NCBI RefSeq assembly: GCF_947381555.1
Contig: NZ_CANCWQ010000004.1
Location: forward strand, 37,259 to 101,258
Source: Limosilactobacillus pulli
Lineage (GTDB): Bacteria; Bacillota; Bacilli; Lactobacillales; Lactobacillaceae
Direction: 5' to 3'
DNA length: 64,000 bases
Part shown: positions 1 through 8,337 of the stretch, in pieces
Layout: each line of letters begins with the position of its first letter
Numbering within the stretch: the first letter of the stretch is position 1
Notes under the pieces: model-generated
Told to the model about the DNA's origin: nothing
Database searches by the model: none
What the model saw: only the letters and a program-made list of their open reading frames with translations
Program-made: the position numbers and the translations under genes

Positions 1-86
1 TTCCAGGTGCCAACAAGTCCTACGTTACGATTAAGAACTCTGTGAAGGCCAACACCAAGAAGAGCCTGAGCAAGCAACACAACTAA
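1..86 (+). CDS. rplC: 50S ribosomal protein L3, C-terminal fragment
   Basis: The window opens inside this gene. The frame starting at base 3 encodes the last 27 residues, beginning PGANKSYVTI and ending in a lysine-rich tail (KSLSKQHN) before TAA at 84-86. L3 is an early-assembling 23S rRNA-binding protein of the large subunit. The identity rests on this short tail and on its place directly before rplD in the S10 operon. The rest of the gene lies upstream of the window. Confidence 0.9.
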   Translation, partial: PGANKSYVTIKNSVKANTKKSLSKQHN

Positions 87-108
87 TCAGAAGGGAGGAA
101 GAAAGTAA

Positions 109-732
109 ATGACAAGCGTTGCATTATTTAAGCAAGACGGTAGCCAAAACGGCACCATCGAATTGAACGCAGACATCTTCGGTATTGAACCAAACGAAAA
201 TGCTGAATACGAAGCCATCCTGCGTCAACGCGCATCCATGCGTCAAGGTACTCACGCCGTTAAGAACCGTTCCGCAGTTCGCGGTGGTGGTAAGAAGCCA
301 TGGCGTCAAAAGGGTACGGGTCGTGCTCGGCAAGGCTCCATCCGTGCACCACAATTCCGTGGTGGTGGTATCGTCTTCGGACCTACTCCACGTTCCTACA
401 ACTTCAACCTGCCACGCAAGGTTCGTCAACTGGCTATCAAGTCAGCTCTGTCCCAAAAGGTTGCTGATGAAAAGTTTGTCGTAGTTGAATCCATCAACTT
501 CGACGCACCAAAGACGAAGGAATTTGCCAGCGTTATGAACAACCTGAAGGTTTCTGAAAAAGTCCTGGTCGTTGTTTCTGACGAAGACAAGAACGCTGCT
601 CTGTCTGGTCGCAACCTGGTTAACACCACGGTCGTAACTCCAGCCGGCGTTAACATTCTGAACGTCGTTGACAGTCAAAAGATTGTCATCACGAAGTCAG
701 CCCTTTCTCAAGTAGAGGAGGTGCTCGCATAA
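109..732 (+). CDS. rplD: 50S ribosomal protein L4
   Basis: 207 residues, the usual length for L4. It binds 23S rRNA domain I and lines the exit tunnel. The long basic loop that reaches into the tunnel is visible at about residues 45-95 (NRSAVRGGGKKPWRQKGTGR and following). The ATG has an AGAAGGGAGG-type site 10 bases upstream. Its stop overlaps the start of rplW (TAATG), so the two are translationally coupled. In some bacteria L4 represses the S10 operon; nothing visible here supports or excludes that. Confidence 0.97.
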   Translation: MTSVALFKQDGSQNGTIELNADIFGIEPNENAEYEAILRQRASMRQGTHAVKNRSAVRGGGKKPWRQKGTGRARQGSIRAPQFRGGGIVFGPTPRSYNFNLPRKVRQLAIKSALSQKVADEKFVVVESINFDAPKTKEFASVMNNLKVSEKVLVVVSDEDKNAALSGRNLVNTTVVTPAGVNILNVVDSQKIVITKSALSQVEEVLA

Positions 733-1025
733 TGGAAGCACGCGATATCATTTTGCGCCCAGTTATCACTGAAGCATCAACCGCAGTGATGGACGAAAAG
801 CGCTACACGTTTGACGTTGACTTGCGCGCTACTAAGACGCAAGTTAAGAACGCCGTAGAAGAAATTTTTGACGTTAAGGTCGTTAAGGTTAACATCATGA
901 ACCTGAAGGGCAAGAAGAAGCGTCAAGGCCGTTACGTTGGCTACACTAAGCGTCGCCGCAAGGCCATCGTTACTCTGTCAGCTGATTCCAAGGAAATCAA
1001 GCTGTTCGGTGACGACAACGAATAA
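732..1025 (+). CDS. rplW: 50S ribosomal protein L23
   Basis: 97 residues starting MEARDIILRPVITE, typical for L23, which sits at the tunnel exit and docks trigger factor and SRP. The basic extension KKKRQGRYVGYTKRRRKA at about residues 60-80 is the rRNA-binding segment. It starts on the last base of the rplD stop codon, with the ribosome site AGAGGAGGTG inside rplD. The order L4-L23-L2 is canonical. Confidence 0.97.
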   Translation: MEARDIILRPVITEASTAVMDEKRYTFDVDLRATKTQVKNAVEEIFDVKVVKVNIMNLKGKKKRQGRYVGYTKRRRKAIVTLSADSKEIKLFGDDNE

Positions 1026-1048
1026 ATTCTAGATAGGAGGAAAACACA

Positions 1049-1897
1049 GTGGGAATTCGCAAATACAAGGGTACCACTAATGGTCGCCGTAATATGACCG
1101 GATTCGACTTCGCTGAAATCACGAAGACGACCCCGGAAAAGTCTTTGCTGGCACCATTAAAGCACACCGCTGGTCGTAACAACTACGGTCATATGACTGT
1201 TCGTCACCGTGGTGGCGGTACGAAGCGTCAATACCGGATCATCGACTTCAAGCGGATCAAGGACAACGTTCCTGCAACCGTTAAGGCTATCGAATATGAT
1301 CCAAACCGTACTGCTAACATCGCTCTGCTGGTTTATGCAGATGGTGTTAAGTCATACATCCTGGCTCCTAAGGGCTTGAAGGTTGGTATGCAAGTTCAAT
1401 CTGGTCCAGATGCCGACATCAAGGTTGGTAACGCACTGCCATTGAAGAACATTCCAGTTGGTACTGTTATTCACAACATCGAACTGAAGCCAGGCAAGGG
1501 TGGTCAAATCGCCCGTTCTGCAGGTGCTTCCGCACAACTGCTTGGTAAGGAAAGTGACAAGTACGTTCTGGTTCGTCTGGCTTCTGGTGAAGTTCGTATG
1601 ATCCTGGCTGCTTGCCGTGCTACGATCGGTGTTGTCGGTAACGACGAACACGCCCTGATCATCAAAGGTAAGGCTGGTCGTACTCGTTACGCAGGTCAAC
1701 GTCCACACGTTCGTGGTTCTGTTATGAACCCTAACGATCACCCACATGGTGGTGGTGAAGGTAAGGCTCCAGTTGGTTTGCCATCTCCTCTGTCTCCATG
1801 GGGTAAGAAGACTGTTGGTAAGAAGACTCGCTCACACAAGGCTCGTTCGAACAAGTTCATCGTTCGCGGTCGCAAGCGTGGTCCACACACTCGTTAA
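1049..1897 (+). CDS. rplB: 50S ribosomal protein L2
   Basis: 282 residues, GTG start at 1049 behind AGGAGG. L2 is a core 23S rRNA-binding protein needed for subunit association and peptidyl transferase architecture. The conserved segment GGGEGKAPVG with the preceding HPHGG lies at about residues 230-245, followed by the basic C-terminal tail. The gene lies between rplW and rpsS as usual. Confidence 0.97.
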   Translation: MGIRKYKGTTNGRRNMTGFDFAEITKTTPEKSLLAPLKHTAGRNNYGHMTVRHRGGGTKRQYRIIDFKRIKDNVPATVKAIEYDPNRTANIALLVYADGVKSYILAPKGLKVGMQVQSGPDADIKVGNALPLKNIPVGTVIHNIELKPGKGGQIARSAGASAQLLGKESDKYVLVRLASGEVRMILAACRATIGVVGNDEHALIIKGKAGRTRYAGQRPHVRGSVMNPNDHPHGGGEGKAPVGLPSPLSPWGKKTVGKKTRSHKARSNKFIVRGRKRGPHTR

Positions 1898-1937
1898 TGA
1901 GTAACAAATAGCTAATTACCCGAGAGGAGGTACAACA

Positions 1938-2219
1938 ATGGGTCGTAGTTTAAAGAAGGGACCTTTCGCCGACGCTTCTTTGTTGAAGAAGGTTGACGCA
2001 CAAAAGGATAACGAAAAGAAGACGGTTATTAAGACCTGGTCACGCCGTTCCACGATTTACCCAAGCTTCATTGGTTACACTTTCGCAGTTTACGATGGTC
2101 GTAAGCACGTACCAGTTTACGTACAAGAAGACATGGTAGGCCACAAGCTGGGTGAATTCGTACCAACGCGGACTTTCCGTGGTCACGCCGGTGATGACAA
2201 GAAGACGGGCAAGAAGTAA
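1938..2219 (+). CDS. rpsS: 30S ribosomal protein S19
   Basis: 93 residues beginning MGRSLKKGPFAD, diagnostic of S19. S19 binds the 3' major domain of 16S rRNA with S13 in the head. Further family segments are TWSRRSTIYPSFIGYTFAVYDG and the C-terminal GHKLGEFVPTRTFRGH. ATG follows GAGAGGAGGT; the stop lies 16 bases before rplV. Confidence 0.97.
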   Translation: MGRSLKKGPFADASLLKKVDAQKDNEKKTVIKTWSRRSTIYPSFIGYTFAVYDGRKHVPVYVQEDMVGHKLGEFVPTRTFRGHAGDDKKTGKK

Positions 2220-2235
2220 GGAGGAAATTTGATCA

Positions 2236-2583
2236 ATGGCTGAAAACATTACGTCAGCTAAGGCAACGGCCAAGATGGTCCGGGTTTCCGCTCGCAAGGT
2301 TCGTCTGGTTCTTGACACCATTCGCAACAAGAGCGTTGCCGAAGCATTTGCTATTCTGAAGTTCACTCCAAATGGTGCTGCTTCAGACGTCGAAAAAGTA
2401 TTGAAATCTGCAGTTGCTAACGCCGAAAACAACTTTGACTTGGATCGGGCTTCATTGGTAGTTAGCGAAGCCTTTGCAAACGAAGGACCAACCCTGAAGC
2501 GGTTCCGTCCACGTGCCAAAGGTTCAGCTTCTCCAATCAACAAGCGGACCAGCCACATTACGGTTGTTGTAACTGAAAAGTAG
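2236..2583 (+). CDS. rplV: 50S ribosomal protein L22
   Basis: 115 residues. L22 contacts all 23S rRNA domains, and its beta-hairpin (here about residues 80-100, KRFRPRAKGSASPINKRTSH) lines the exit tunnel and is a site of macrolide resistance changes. No deletion or insertion is evident in that loop. The ATG at 2236 has AAGGAGG 10-16 bases upstream, overlapping the rpsS stop region. Confidence 0.97.
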   Translation: MAENITSAKATAKMVRVSARKVRLVLDTIRNKSVAEAFAILKFTPNGAASDVEKVLKSAVANAENNFDLDRASLVVSEAFANEGPTLKRFRPRAKGSASPINKRTSHITVVVTEK

Positions 2584-2594
2584 GAGGGATAATA

Positions 2595-3248
2595 GTGGGT
2601 CAAAAGATTAATCCTAATGGTTTCCGTGTTGGGGTCATTCGCGACTGGACTGCTAAGTGGTACGCAGAAAAAGACTACGCTGCTTACCTGAGCGAAGACC
2701 TTCGGATCCGTAAGTACATTGAAAAGCGACTTGCTGACGCCTCTGTTTCAACTATCGAAATTGAACGTGCTGCTAACCGCGTAAACGTATCAATTCACAC
2801 TGCCAAGCCAGGTATGGTTATCGGTAAGGGTGGTTCTGAAGTTGAAGCACTCCGCAAGGAACTTAACGCCTTGACTGGCAAGCGCGTCCACATCAACGTG
2901 GTTGAAATCAAGAAGCCAGACCTGGACGCACACCTGGTTGGCGTAAGCGTCGCAGAACAGCTTGAAGCTCGTGTTGCCTTCCGTCGTGCTATGCGTGGTG
3001 CCATCCAACGTGCTATGCGTGCCGGCGCAAAGGGTATCAAGGTTCAAGTTGCTGGTCGTTTGAATGGTGCCGACATGTCTCGGATCGAATCATACTCCGA
3101 AGGCACTGTTCCACTGCACACTCTGCGTGCCGACATCGACTACTCATGGGATGAAGCACGGACTACGTACGGTGCGCTGGGTATCAAGACTTGGATCTAC
3201 CGTGGCGAAGTTTTGCCAGAGAAGCAAGCAAACAAAAACACTAAGTAA
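2595..3248 (+). CDS. rpsC: 30S ribosomal protein S3
   Basis: 217 residues, GTG start at 2595 behind TAGGAGGG. S3 forms part of the mRNA entry channel in the 30S head. It has an N-terminal KH domain with the GKGG-type loop (MVIGKGGSEVE, about residues 75-85) and the C-terminal domain with RAMRGAIQRAMRAGAKGIKV and SYSEGTVPLHTLRADIDY. Complete and canonical. Confidence 0.97.
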   Translation: MGQKINPNGFRVGVIRDWTAKWYAEKDYAAYLSEDLRIRKYIEKRLADASVSTIEIERAANRVNVSIHTAKPGMVIGKGGSEVEALRKELNALTGKRVHINVVEIKKPDLDAHLVGVSVAEQLEARVAFRRAMRGAIQRAMRAGAKGIKVQVAGRLNGADMSRIESYSEGTVPLHTLRADIDYSWDEARTTYGALGIKTWIYRGEVLPEKQANKNTK

Positions 3249-3264
3249 GGAGGGGAAATAAAAC

Positions 3265-3696
3265 ATGCTAGTACCTAAGCGAGTAAAGCACCGCAAGGTT
3301 CAACGTGGCCACATGCGTGGTGAAGCCAAGGGTGGCAAGAACGTAACGTTTGGTGAATTTGGTCTGAAGGCTCTGGATTCCCACTGGATCTCCAACCGTC
3401 AAATTGAAGCCGGCCGTATTGCTATTACGCGTCACATGAAGCGTGGTGGTAAGGTTTGGATCAAGATTTTCCCTCACCTTTCCTACACTAGCAAAGGTGT
3501 TGGTGTCCGGATGGGTAATGGTAAGGGTGCTCCTGAAGGCTGGGTAGCCCCAGTTAAGCGCGGCAAGATTCTGTACGAGGTTGCCGGCGTGCCTGAAGAC
3601 GTTGCCCGCGAAGCCCTGCGCTTGGCCGGCAGCAAGATGCCAGTTCGCACTAAGATCGTAAAGCGTGAGGAAGGTGGACAATCTAATGAAGACTAA
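3265..3696 (+). CDS. rplP: 50S ribosomal protein L16
   Basis: 143 residues beginning MLVPKRVKHRKVQRGHMRG. L16 is a late-assembling protein near the A-site tRNA elbow and the L7/L12 stalk base. The family segment IEAGRIAITRHMKRGGKVWI is present. AGGAGGGG precedes the ATG. Its last codons overlap the start of rpmC by 11 bases. Confidence 0.97.
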   Translation: MLVPKRVKHRKVQRGHMRGEAKGGKNVTFGEFGLKALDSHWISNRQIEAGRIAITRHMKRGGKVWIKIFPHLSYTSKGVGVRMGNGKGAPEGWVAPVKRGKILYEVAGVPEDVAREALRLAGSKMPVRTKIVKREEGGQSNED

Positions 3697-3892
3697 AGAT
3701 TATGTTCAAGAACTGAATGGATTAACCACTGAGCAATTGCTTGACCGTGAAAAGGAATTGAAGGAACAATTGTTTAACTTACGTTTCCAATTAGCAACCG
3801 GCCAGTTGGAAAACACTGCAAGCCTTAAGAGCGTTCGCAAGAACATTGCACGGGTTAAGACAGTTCTTCGTCAACAAGAATTAAACAAATAA
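3686..3892 (+). CDS. rpmC: 50S ribosomal protein L29
   Basis: 68 residues from ATG 3686 (MKTKDYVQELNGL). L29 is a two-helix protein by the tunnel exit. I chose this start because it gives the usual L29 length and follows GAGGAAGG at 3667-3674. An in-frame start at 3665 would add seven residues, lie wholly inside rplP and lack its own site. The gene overlaps the rplP stop, so coupling is likely. Confidence 0.95.
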   Translation: MKTKDYVQELNGLTTEQLLDREKELKEQLFNLRFQLATGQLENTASLKSVRKNIARVKTVLRQQELNK

Positions 3893-3916
3893 GAATACGA
3901 AAAGGAGGATTAGCGC

Positions 3917-4177
3917 ATGAGTGATGAACGTAATGCACGTAAGGTCTACCAAGGCCGCGTTGTTTCCGACAAGATGGACAAGACCATCACTGTCGTAATC
4001 GACACTTACAAGAGTGCCCCAGTTTACGGCAAGCGTGTACGGTACTCAAAGAAGTACTACGCTCACGATGAAAACAACGAAGCAAAGTCCGGCGATACGG
4101 TTGAAATCATGGAAACTCGGCCTCTGTCTGCTAAGAAGCGTTTCCGTCTGGTTAAGATCGTTAAGAAAGCTGATTAA
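3917..4177 (+). CDS. rpsQ: 30S ribosomal protein S17
   Basis: 86 residues. S17 is an OB-fold primary binder of 16S rRNA. The diagnostic run GRVVSDKMDKTITVVID lies at residues 13-29 and the C-terminal part carries ETRPLSAKKRFRLV. AAGGAGGA precedes the ATG. The following 66-base gap to rplN is the longest in this part of the operon and shows no obvious terminator. Confidence 0.97.
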   Translation: MSDERNARKVYQGRVVSDKMDKTITVVIDTYKSAPVYGKRVRYSKKYYAHDENNEAKSGDTVEIMETRPLSAKKRFRLVKIVKKAD

Positions 4178-4243
4178 TCCCGCTTTGTGATGATTTCGTA
4201 TTCTTAATTATTCTTACTTACTGATGGAAGGAGGACACTAACA

Positions 4244-4612
4244 GTGATTCAACAGGAAAGTCGGTTGAAGGTCGCTGACAACTCAGGTGCCCGCGAAATC
4301 TTGGTTATCAAGATCTTGGGTGGTTCCCGTGTTAAGACCGGTAATATTGGTGACATTATTGTCGCTACTGTAAAACAAGCAACACCAGGTGGCGTTGTCA
4401 AAAAGGGTGACGTTGTAAAGGCCGTCGTTGTACGGACTAAGCATGGTCTGCACCGTAAGGACGGTTCATACATCAAGTTTGACGAAAACGCTGCTGTCCT
4501 GATCAACAACGACAAGAGCCCTAAGGGTACCCGTATTTTTGGCCCAATCGCTCGTGAGCTGCGTGACGATGACTTCATGAAGATCATCTCCCTGGCTCCA
4601 GAAGTTCTGTAA
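4244..4612 (+). CDS. rplN: 50S ribosomal protein L14
   Basis: 122 residues, the standard length, starting at GTG 4244 (MIQQESRLKVADNSGARE) behind GGAAGGAGGAC. L14 forms intersubunit bridges and binds silencing factor RsfS. The conserved end PKGTRIFGPIARELR is present. It opens the spc part of the cluster. Confidence 0.97.
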   Translation: MIQQESRLKVADNSGAREILVIKILGGSRVKTGNIGDIIVATVKQATPGGVVKKGDVVKAVVVRTKHGLHRKDGSYIKFDENAAVLINNDKSPKGTRIFGPIARELRDDDFMKIISLAPEVL

Positions 4613-4643
4613 GATTAACCGAAAATAAGGAGGTGCACACCAC

Positions 4644-4952
4644 ATGTTTTTAAAGACAGGTGACAAGGTTCGCGTCATCGCCGGTAAGGACAAGGGCAAG
4701 GAAGGTACCATCAAGAAGGTCCTGGTCAAGGAAAACCGTGTGATCGTTGAAGGCGTTAACCAAATCAAGAAACATCAAAAGCCAAACAACGCTAACCCAA
4801 ACGGTGGGATTATTGATGCAGAAGCACCAATCCAAGCATCTAACGTTATGCTGATTGACCCATCTACCAACGAACCTACTCGTGTTGGTTTCAAGGTCGT
4901 TGACGGCAAAAAAGTTCGTGTTGCCAAGAAGTCTGGCAAGACGATCGACTAA
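4644..4952 (+). CDS. rplX: 50S ribosomal protein L24
   Basis: 102 residues. L24 is an assembly initiator with an N-terminal KOW motif, seen here as KTGDKVRVIAGKDKGKEGTI at residues 4-23. AAGGAGGTG lies 9 bases before the ATG. It is canonical in length and position between rplN and rplE. Confidence 0.97.
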   Translation: MFLKTGDKVRVIAGKDKGKEGTIKKVLVKENRVIVEGVNQIKKHQKPNNANPNGGIIDAEAPIQASNVMLIDPSTNEPTRVGFKVVDGKKVRVAKKSGKTID

Positions 4953-4980
4953 AAATTAGGGAAAGGAGGAATTATTGCTC

Positions 4981-5523
4981 ATGGAAAATCGTTTAAAAGC
5001 AAAGTACGAAAGTGAAGTACGTCCAGCATTGACTGACAAGTTCAACTACACTTCTGTAATGGCTGTTCCTAAGATCGACAAGATCGTTCTGAACATGGGT
5101 GTCGGTGACGCTACCCAAAACTCCAAGCTGTTGGATGAAGCCGTTGAAGAACTGGGTCTGATTGCTGGTCAAAAGCCACTGATCACCAAGGCAAAGAAGT
5201 CCATCGCCGGCTTCCGTCTGCGTGAAGGGATGTCCATCGGTGCCAAGGTTACGCTGCGTGGCACTCGCATGTACGACTTCCTGGACAAGCTGATCAATGT
5301 TTCACTGCCACGTGTTCGTGACTTCCATGGTGTATCAAACAAGTCATTTGATGGTCACGGTAACTACACGCTGGGTGTTCGCGAACAATTGATCTTCCCA
5401 GAAATCGACTATGACAAGGTTAACCACGTTCGTGGTCTGGATATTGTTATCGTTACGACTGCCAACTCTGATGAAGAAGGTCATGAATTGCTTGCTCAAA
5501 TGGGCATGCCATTCGCTAAGTAA
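4981..5523 (+). CDS. rplE: 50S ribosomal protein L5
   Basis: 180 residues from ATG 4981 (MENRLKAKYESEV), the normal L5 length. L5 binds 5S rRNA and contacts S13 and P-site tRNA. The strong site AAAGGAGGA ends at 4970, ten bases before this ATG. The in-frame TTG at 4975 is only four bases away from the site and adds two residues, so it was not used. The P-site loop segment SIAGFRLREGMSIGAKVTLR is clear. Confidence 0.96.
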   Translation: MENRLKAKYESEVRPALTDKFNYTSVMAVPKIDKIVLNMGVGDATQNSKLLDEAVEELGLIAGQKPLITKAKKSIAGFRLREGMSIGAKVTLRGTRMYDFLDKLINVSLPRVRDFHGVSNKSFDGHGNYTLGVREQLIFPEIDYDKVNHVRGLDIVIVTTANSDEEGHELLAQMGMPFAK

Positions 5524-5540
5524 TTAAGGAGGTCCACAAA

Positions 5541-5726
5541 TTGGCTAAAAAATCAATGATCGCTAAGTGCAACCGCCCAGCCAAGTACTCCACGCGTGCC
5601 TACACGCGCTGTGTTCGTTGTGGCCGTCCGCACTCCGTTTACCGTAAGTTCCACCTATGCCGGATTTGCTTGCGTCAACTTGCCCATGAAGGACAAATTC
5701 CTGGTATGAAGAAGGCTAGCTGGTAA
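5541..5726 (+). CDS. rpsN: 30S ribosomal protein S14, zinc-binding type
   Basis: 61 residues, TTG start at 5541 behind AAGGAGGT. The protein carries two CxxC pairs (RCVRCG and HLCRIC), so it is the short zinc-ribbon form of S14 rather than the long zinc-free form. S14 completes the 30S head. A zinc-free paralogue often exists elsewhere under Zur control, but none is in this window. Confidence 0.96.
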   Translation: MAKKSMIAKCNRPAKYSTRAYTRCVRCGRPHSVYRKFHLCRICLRQLAHEGQIPGMKKASW

Positions 5727-5756
5727 ACAAATCACCGACAAAGGAGGAAAATATCG

Positions 5757-6155
5757 ATGTCTATGAGTGATCCAATTGCAGATTTTCTGACTCGGATTCG
5801 CAATGCCAACATGGCACACCACGATTCTGTAGAAGTACCTGCATCAAAGATGAAAAAGGACATCGCTGAAATCTTGAAGCAAGAAGGTTTCATTCGCGAT
5901 GTTGAATACGTTGAAGACAACAAGCAAGGCATCATCCGCGTATTCCTGAAGTACGGCAAGGATGGCGAACGTGTCATTTCTGGTCTGAAGCGGATTTCAA
6001 AGCCTGGTCTGCGTTCCTACGTTAAGGCCGACGCTGTGCCAAAGGTTCTCAATGGTTTGGGTATTGCCATCATCTCAACTTCTGAAGGAGTTGTGACTGA
6101 CAAGGTTGCTCGTGCCAAGAAAATCGGTGGCGAAGTTATCGCCTACATTTGGTAA
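5757..6155 (+). CDS. rpsH: 30S ribosomal protein S8
   Basis: 132 residues from ATG 5757 (MSMSDPIADFLTRIRNANM). S8 binds the central domain of 16S rRNA and in E. coli is the spc operon repressor. The C-terminal signature STSEGVVTDKVARAKKIGGEVI is intact. An internal ATG two codons on is possible, but 132 residues matches the Firmicute length and the AAGGAGGA spacing. Confidence 0.97.
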   Translation: MSMSDPIADFLTRIRNANMAHHDSVEVPASKMKKDIAEILKQEGFIRDVEYVEDNKQGIIRVFLKYGKDGERVISGLKRISKPGLRSYVKADAVPKVLNGLGIAIISTSEGVVTDKVARAKKIGGEVIAYIW

Positions 6156-6183
6156 TAAATAAAATAAGATCGGAGGTGTACAC

Positions 6184-6720
6184 ATGAGTCGTATTGGTTA
6201 CAAGGCAATCGAACTGCCACAAGGCGTAGAGGTTTCTCAATCGGGCAACGTCGTAACTGTTAAGGGTCCTAAGGGTACTCTGAGTCGCGAAATCTCCCCA
6301 CTGATCAAGATGAACGTTACCGACAGTGAAGTAACGTTTGAACGGGAAAACGACGACAAGAAGGCCAAGATGGTCCACGGTACTACGCGTGCCAACGTTA
6401 ACAACATGATCGAAGGTGTTGTCAACGGATTTAAGAAGACTCTGAAGCTGGTCGGTGTTGGTTACCGTGCTCAAGCTAAGGGTAGCAAGCTGATCCTGAC
6501 TGTTGGTTACTCCAACCCAGTTGAAATGGACAAGCCAGAAGATCTGGAAGTTAACGTTCCAGACAACACGACGATTGAAATCAGCGGTATCAACAAAGAA
6601 CACGTTGGCCAATTTGCTGCCGAAGTTCGTGCCGTTCGTTCACCAGAACCTTACAAAGGTAAGGGTATTCGTTACGAGGATGAATACATCCTGCGTAAGG
6701 AAGGTAAGACTGGTAAATAA
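6184..6720 (+). CDS. rplF: 50S ribosomal protein L6
   Basis: 178 residues, ATG behind GGAGGTG. L6 sits near the factor-binding site and the sarcin-ricin loop. The duplicated L6 fold is present, and the C-terminal signature PEPYKGKGIRYEDEYILRKEGKTGK, here read in two parts, is intact. It is canonical in place before rplR. Confidence 0.97.
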   Translation: MSRIGYKAIELPQGVEVSQSGNVVTVKGPKGTLSREISPLIKMNVTDSEVTFERENDDKKAKMVHGTTRANVNNMIEGVVNGFKKTLKLVGVGYRAQAKGSKLILTVGYSNPVEMDKPEDLEVNVPDNTTIEISGINKEHVGQFAAEVRAVRSPEPYKGKGIRYEDEYILRKEGKTGK

Positions 6721-6785
6721 TCGTCTAGCAGCCTAGCTGTAGAATAAATTAAAACTAAAATTATAAGAATCAAGAGGTGACAGTT

Positions 6786-7142
6786 GTGATTTCTAAACCA
6801 GATAAGAACAAGATCCGTCAACGCCGTCACATGCGCGTTCGCGGCAAGATCTCTGGTACTGCAGAGCGCCCACGTTTAAGTGTTTACCGTTCCAACAAAA
6901 ACATTTACGCTCAATTGATTGATGACGTAAAGGGTGTGACGCTCGCAAGTGCCTCAACTCTCGACAGTGAAGTCAGTGGCAACACTAAGACGGAACAAGC
7001 TGCCGGCGTTGGTGCTCTGATCGCTAAGCGCGGTGTAGAAAAGAACATCAGCAGCGTTGTTTTTGACCGTGGTGGCTACCTGTACCATGGTCGTGTACAA
7101 GCCCTGGCTGAAGCAGCTCGTGAAAACGGTCTGCAATTCTAA
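6786..7142 (+). CDS. rplR: 50S ribosomal protein L18
   Basis: 118 residues from GTG 6786 (MISKPDKNKIRQRRHMRVRGK), which gives the usual L18 length and lies seven bases after AGAGGTG. A GTG at 6777 in the same frame lies inside that ribosome-binding site and would add three residues, so it was rejected. L18 binds 5S rRNA with L5. The C-terminal FDRGGYLYHGRVQALAEAARE is the family signature. Confidence 0.96.
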   Translation: MISKPDKNKIRQRRHMRVRGKISGTAERPRLSVYRSNKNIYAQLIDDVKGVTLASASTLDSEVSGNTKTEQAAGVGALIAKRGVEKNISSVVFDRGGYLYHGRVQALAEAARENGLQF

Positions 7143-7163
7143 GAAAAAGGAGGAATAACCTGT

Positions 7164-7673
7164 ATGGCATCACAATCTTACATTGACCCATCCAAGCTGG
7201 ATCTGGAAGATCAAGTCGTTTCGATCAACCGGGTTACCAAGGTTGTTAAGGGTGGTCGTCGTCTGCGCTTTGCCGCTTTGGTAATTGTCGGCGACAAGAA
7301 GGGTCACGTTGGTTTTGGTACTGGTAAGGCTCAAGAAGTTCCAGAAGCTATCCGTAAGGCTTCAGCTGCTGCTCAAAAGAACCTGATTGAAGTTCCAATC
7401 GTTGGTACGACCATTCCTCACGAAGTTATCGGTACTTACGGTGGTGGCAAGATCATGCTCAAGCCAGCCGTTGAAGGTTCCGGGGTTGCTGCCGGTGGTG
7501 CGGTTCGTAACGTTATGGAACTGGCCGGCGTTGCCGACGTTACTTCCAAGCGTTTGGGCTCCAACACGCCAATCAACGTTGTTCGTGCAACGTTTGAAGG
7601 TCTGAAGGCTCTGAAGAGTGCCGAAGAAGTTTCTCAACTTCGTGGCGTCTCCGTTGATCACCTGGCAGAATAA
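7164..7673 (+). CDS. rpsE: 30S ribosomal protein S5
   Basis: 169 residues. S5 lines the mRNA entry and contributes to decoding accuracy. The N-terminal dsRBD-like domain shows the GGRRLRFAALVIVGDKKGHVG segment, here split as GGRRLRF and VGDKKGHVGFG. The spectinomycin-site loop VVKGGRR looks wild type. The C-terminal domain includes GSGVAAGGAVRNVMELAGV. AAGGAGGA precedes the start at 7164. Confidence 0.97.
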   Translation: MASQSYIDPSKLDLEDQVVSINRVTKVVKGGRRLRFAALVIVGDKKGHVGFGTGKAQEVPEAIRKASAAAQKNLIEVPIVGTTIPHEVIGTYGGGKIMLKPAVEGSGVAAGGAVRNVMELAGVADVTSKRLGSNTPINVVRATFEGLKALKSAEEVSQLRGVSVDHLAE

Positions 7674-7687
7674 GGAGGACATAGATC

Positions 7688-7870
7688 ATGGCTAAAGTTA
7701 AAGTTACTTTGATCCACAGTGTTGCCCACCGTAAGCCAACTCAACGTCGTACGGTTAAGGCATTGGGTCTGGGCAAGATCGGCAGCTCCAATGTCCTGCC
7801 AGACAACGCGGCAACGCGTGGTGCAATCTTTAAGGTTGCTCACTTGGTTTCCATCGAAGAAGTCAAGTAA
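7688..7870 (+). CDS. rpmD: 50S ribosomal protein L30
   Basis: 60 residues. L30 is a small peripheral large-subunit protein. The signature IHSVAHRKPTQRRTVKALGLGKIGSS spans residues 9-34 and is easily recognised in parts. It lies 14 bases after rpsE behind AAGGAGGA. Confidence 0.96.
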   Translation: MAKVKVTLIHSVAHRKPTQRRTVKALGLGKIGSSNVLPDNAATRGAIFKVAHLVSIEEVK

Positions 7871-7902
7871 TTAAAAATCTACAATAAGGAGGTGCCTACC
7901 TA

Positions 7903-8337
7903 ATGAAATTAAACGAATTGAAGCCAGCTGCTGGTTCCCGTTTCAAGCGTCTGCGTAAGGGTCGTGGTCTGTCATCTGGTCACGGTTTTACTTCTGGTCG
8001 TGGTACTAAGGGTCAAAAGGCTCATGGTAAGACTCGTCTGGGCTTTGAAGGGGGCCAAATGCCTCTGTACCGTCAAATGCCAAAGCGTGGTTTCAGCAAC
8101 ATCAACCGTAAGGAATACGCTATCGTAAACCTGACGACGCTGAACCGTTTTGACGATGGTGCCGAAGTTACGCCAGCAGTTCTGCTGGAAAACGGCGTGA
8201 TCAAGAATGTTAAGAGCGGTGTTAAGATTCTGGGCAATGGTAAGTTGACCAAGAAGCTGACCGTTAAAGCCAACAAGTTTTCTGCTTCAGCTGTCAAGGC
8301 TATCGAAGCTGCCGGTGGTAAAACTGAGGTGATGTAA
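7903..8337 (+). CDS. rplO: 50S ribosomal protein L15
   Basis: 144 residues. L15 has a glycine- and arginine-rich N-terminal extension (KRLRKGRGLSSGHGFTSGRG, residues 16-35) that threads into 23S rRNA, and the C-terminal domain ends GKTEVM. Its TAA abuts the secY TTG, with the secY ribosome site GAGGTGAT inside its last codons, so the two are coupled. Confidence 0.97.
   Translation: MKLNELKPAAGSRFKRLRKGRGLSSGHGFTSGRGTKGQKAHGKTRLGFEGGQMPLYRQMPKRGFSNINRKEYAIVNLTTLNRFDDGAEVTPAVLLENGVIKNVKSGVKILGNGKLTKKLTVKANKFSASAVKAIEAAGGKTEVM

Noticed and set aside
3064..3261. Overlapping + strand frame inside rpsC
   Set aside because: Out-of-frame shadow of a ribosomal protein gene without its own ribosome site or recognisable product.
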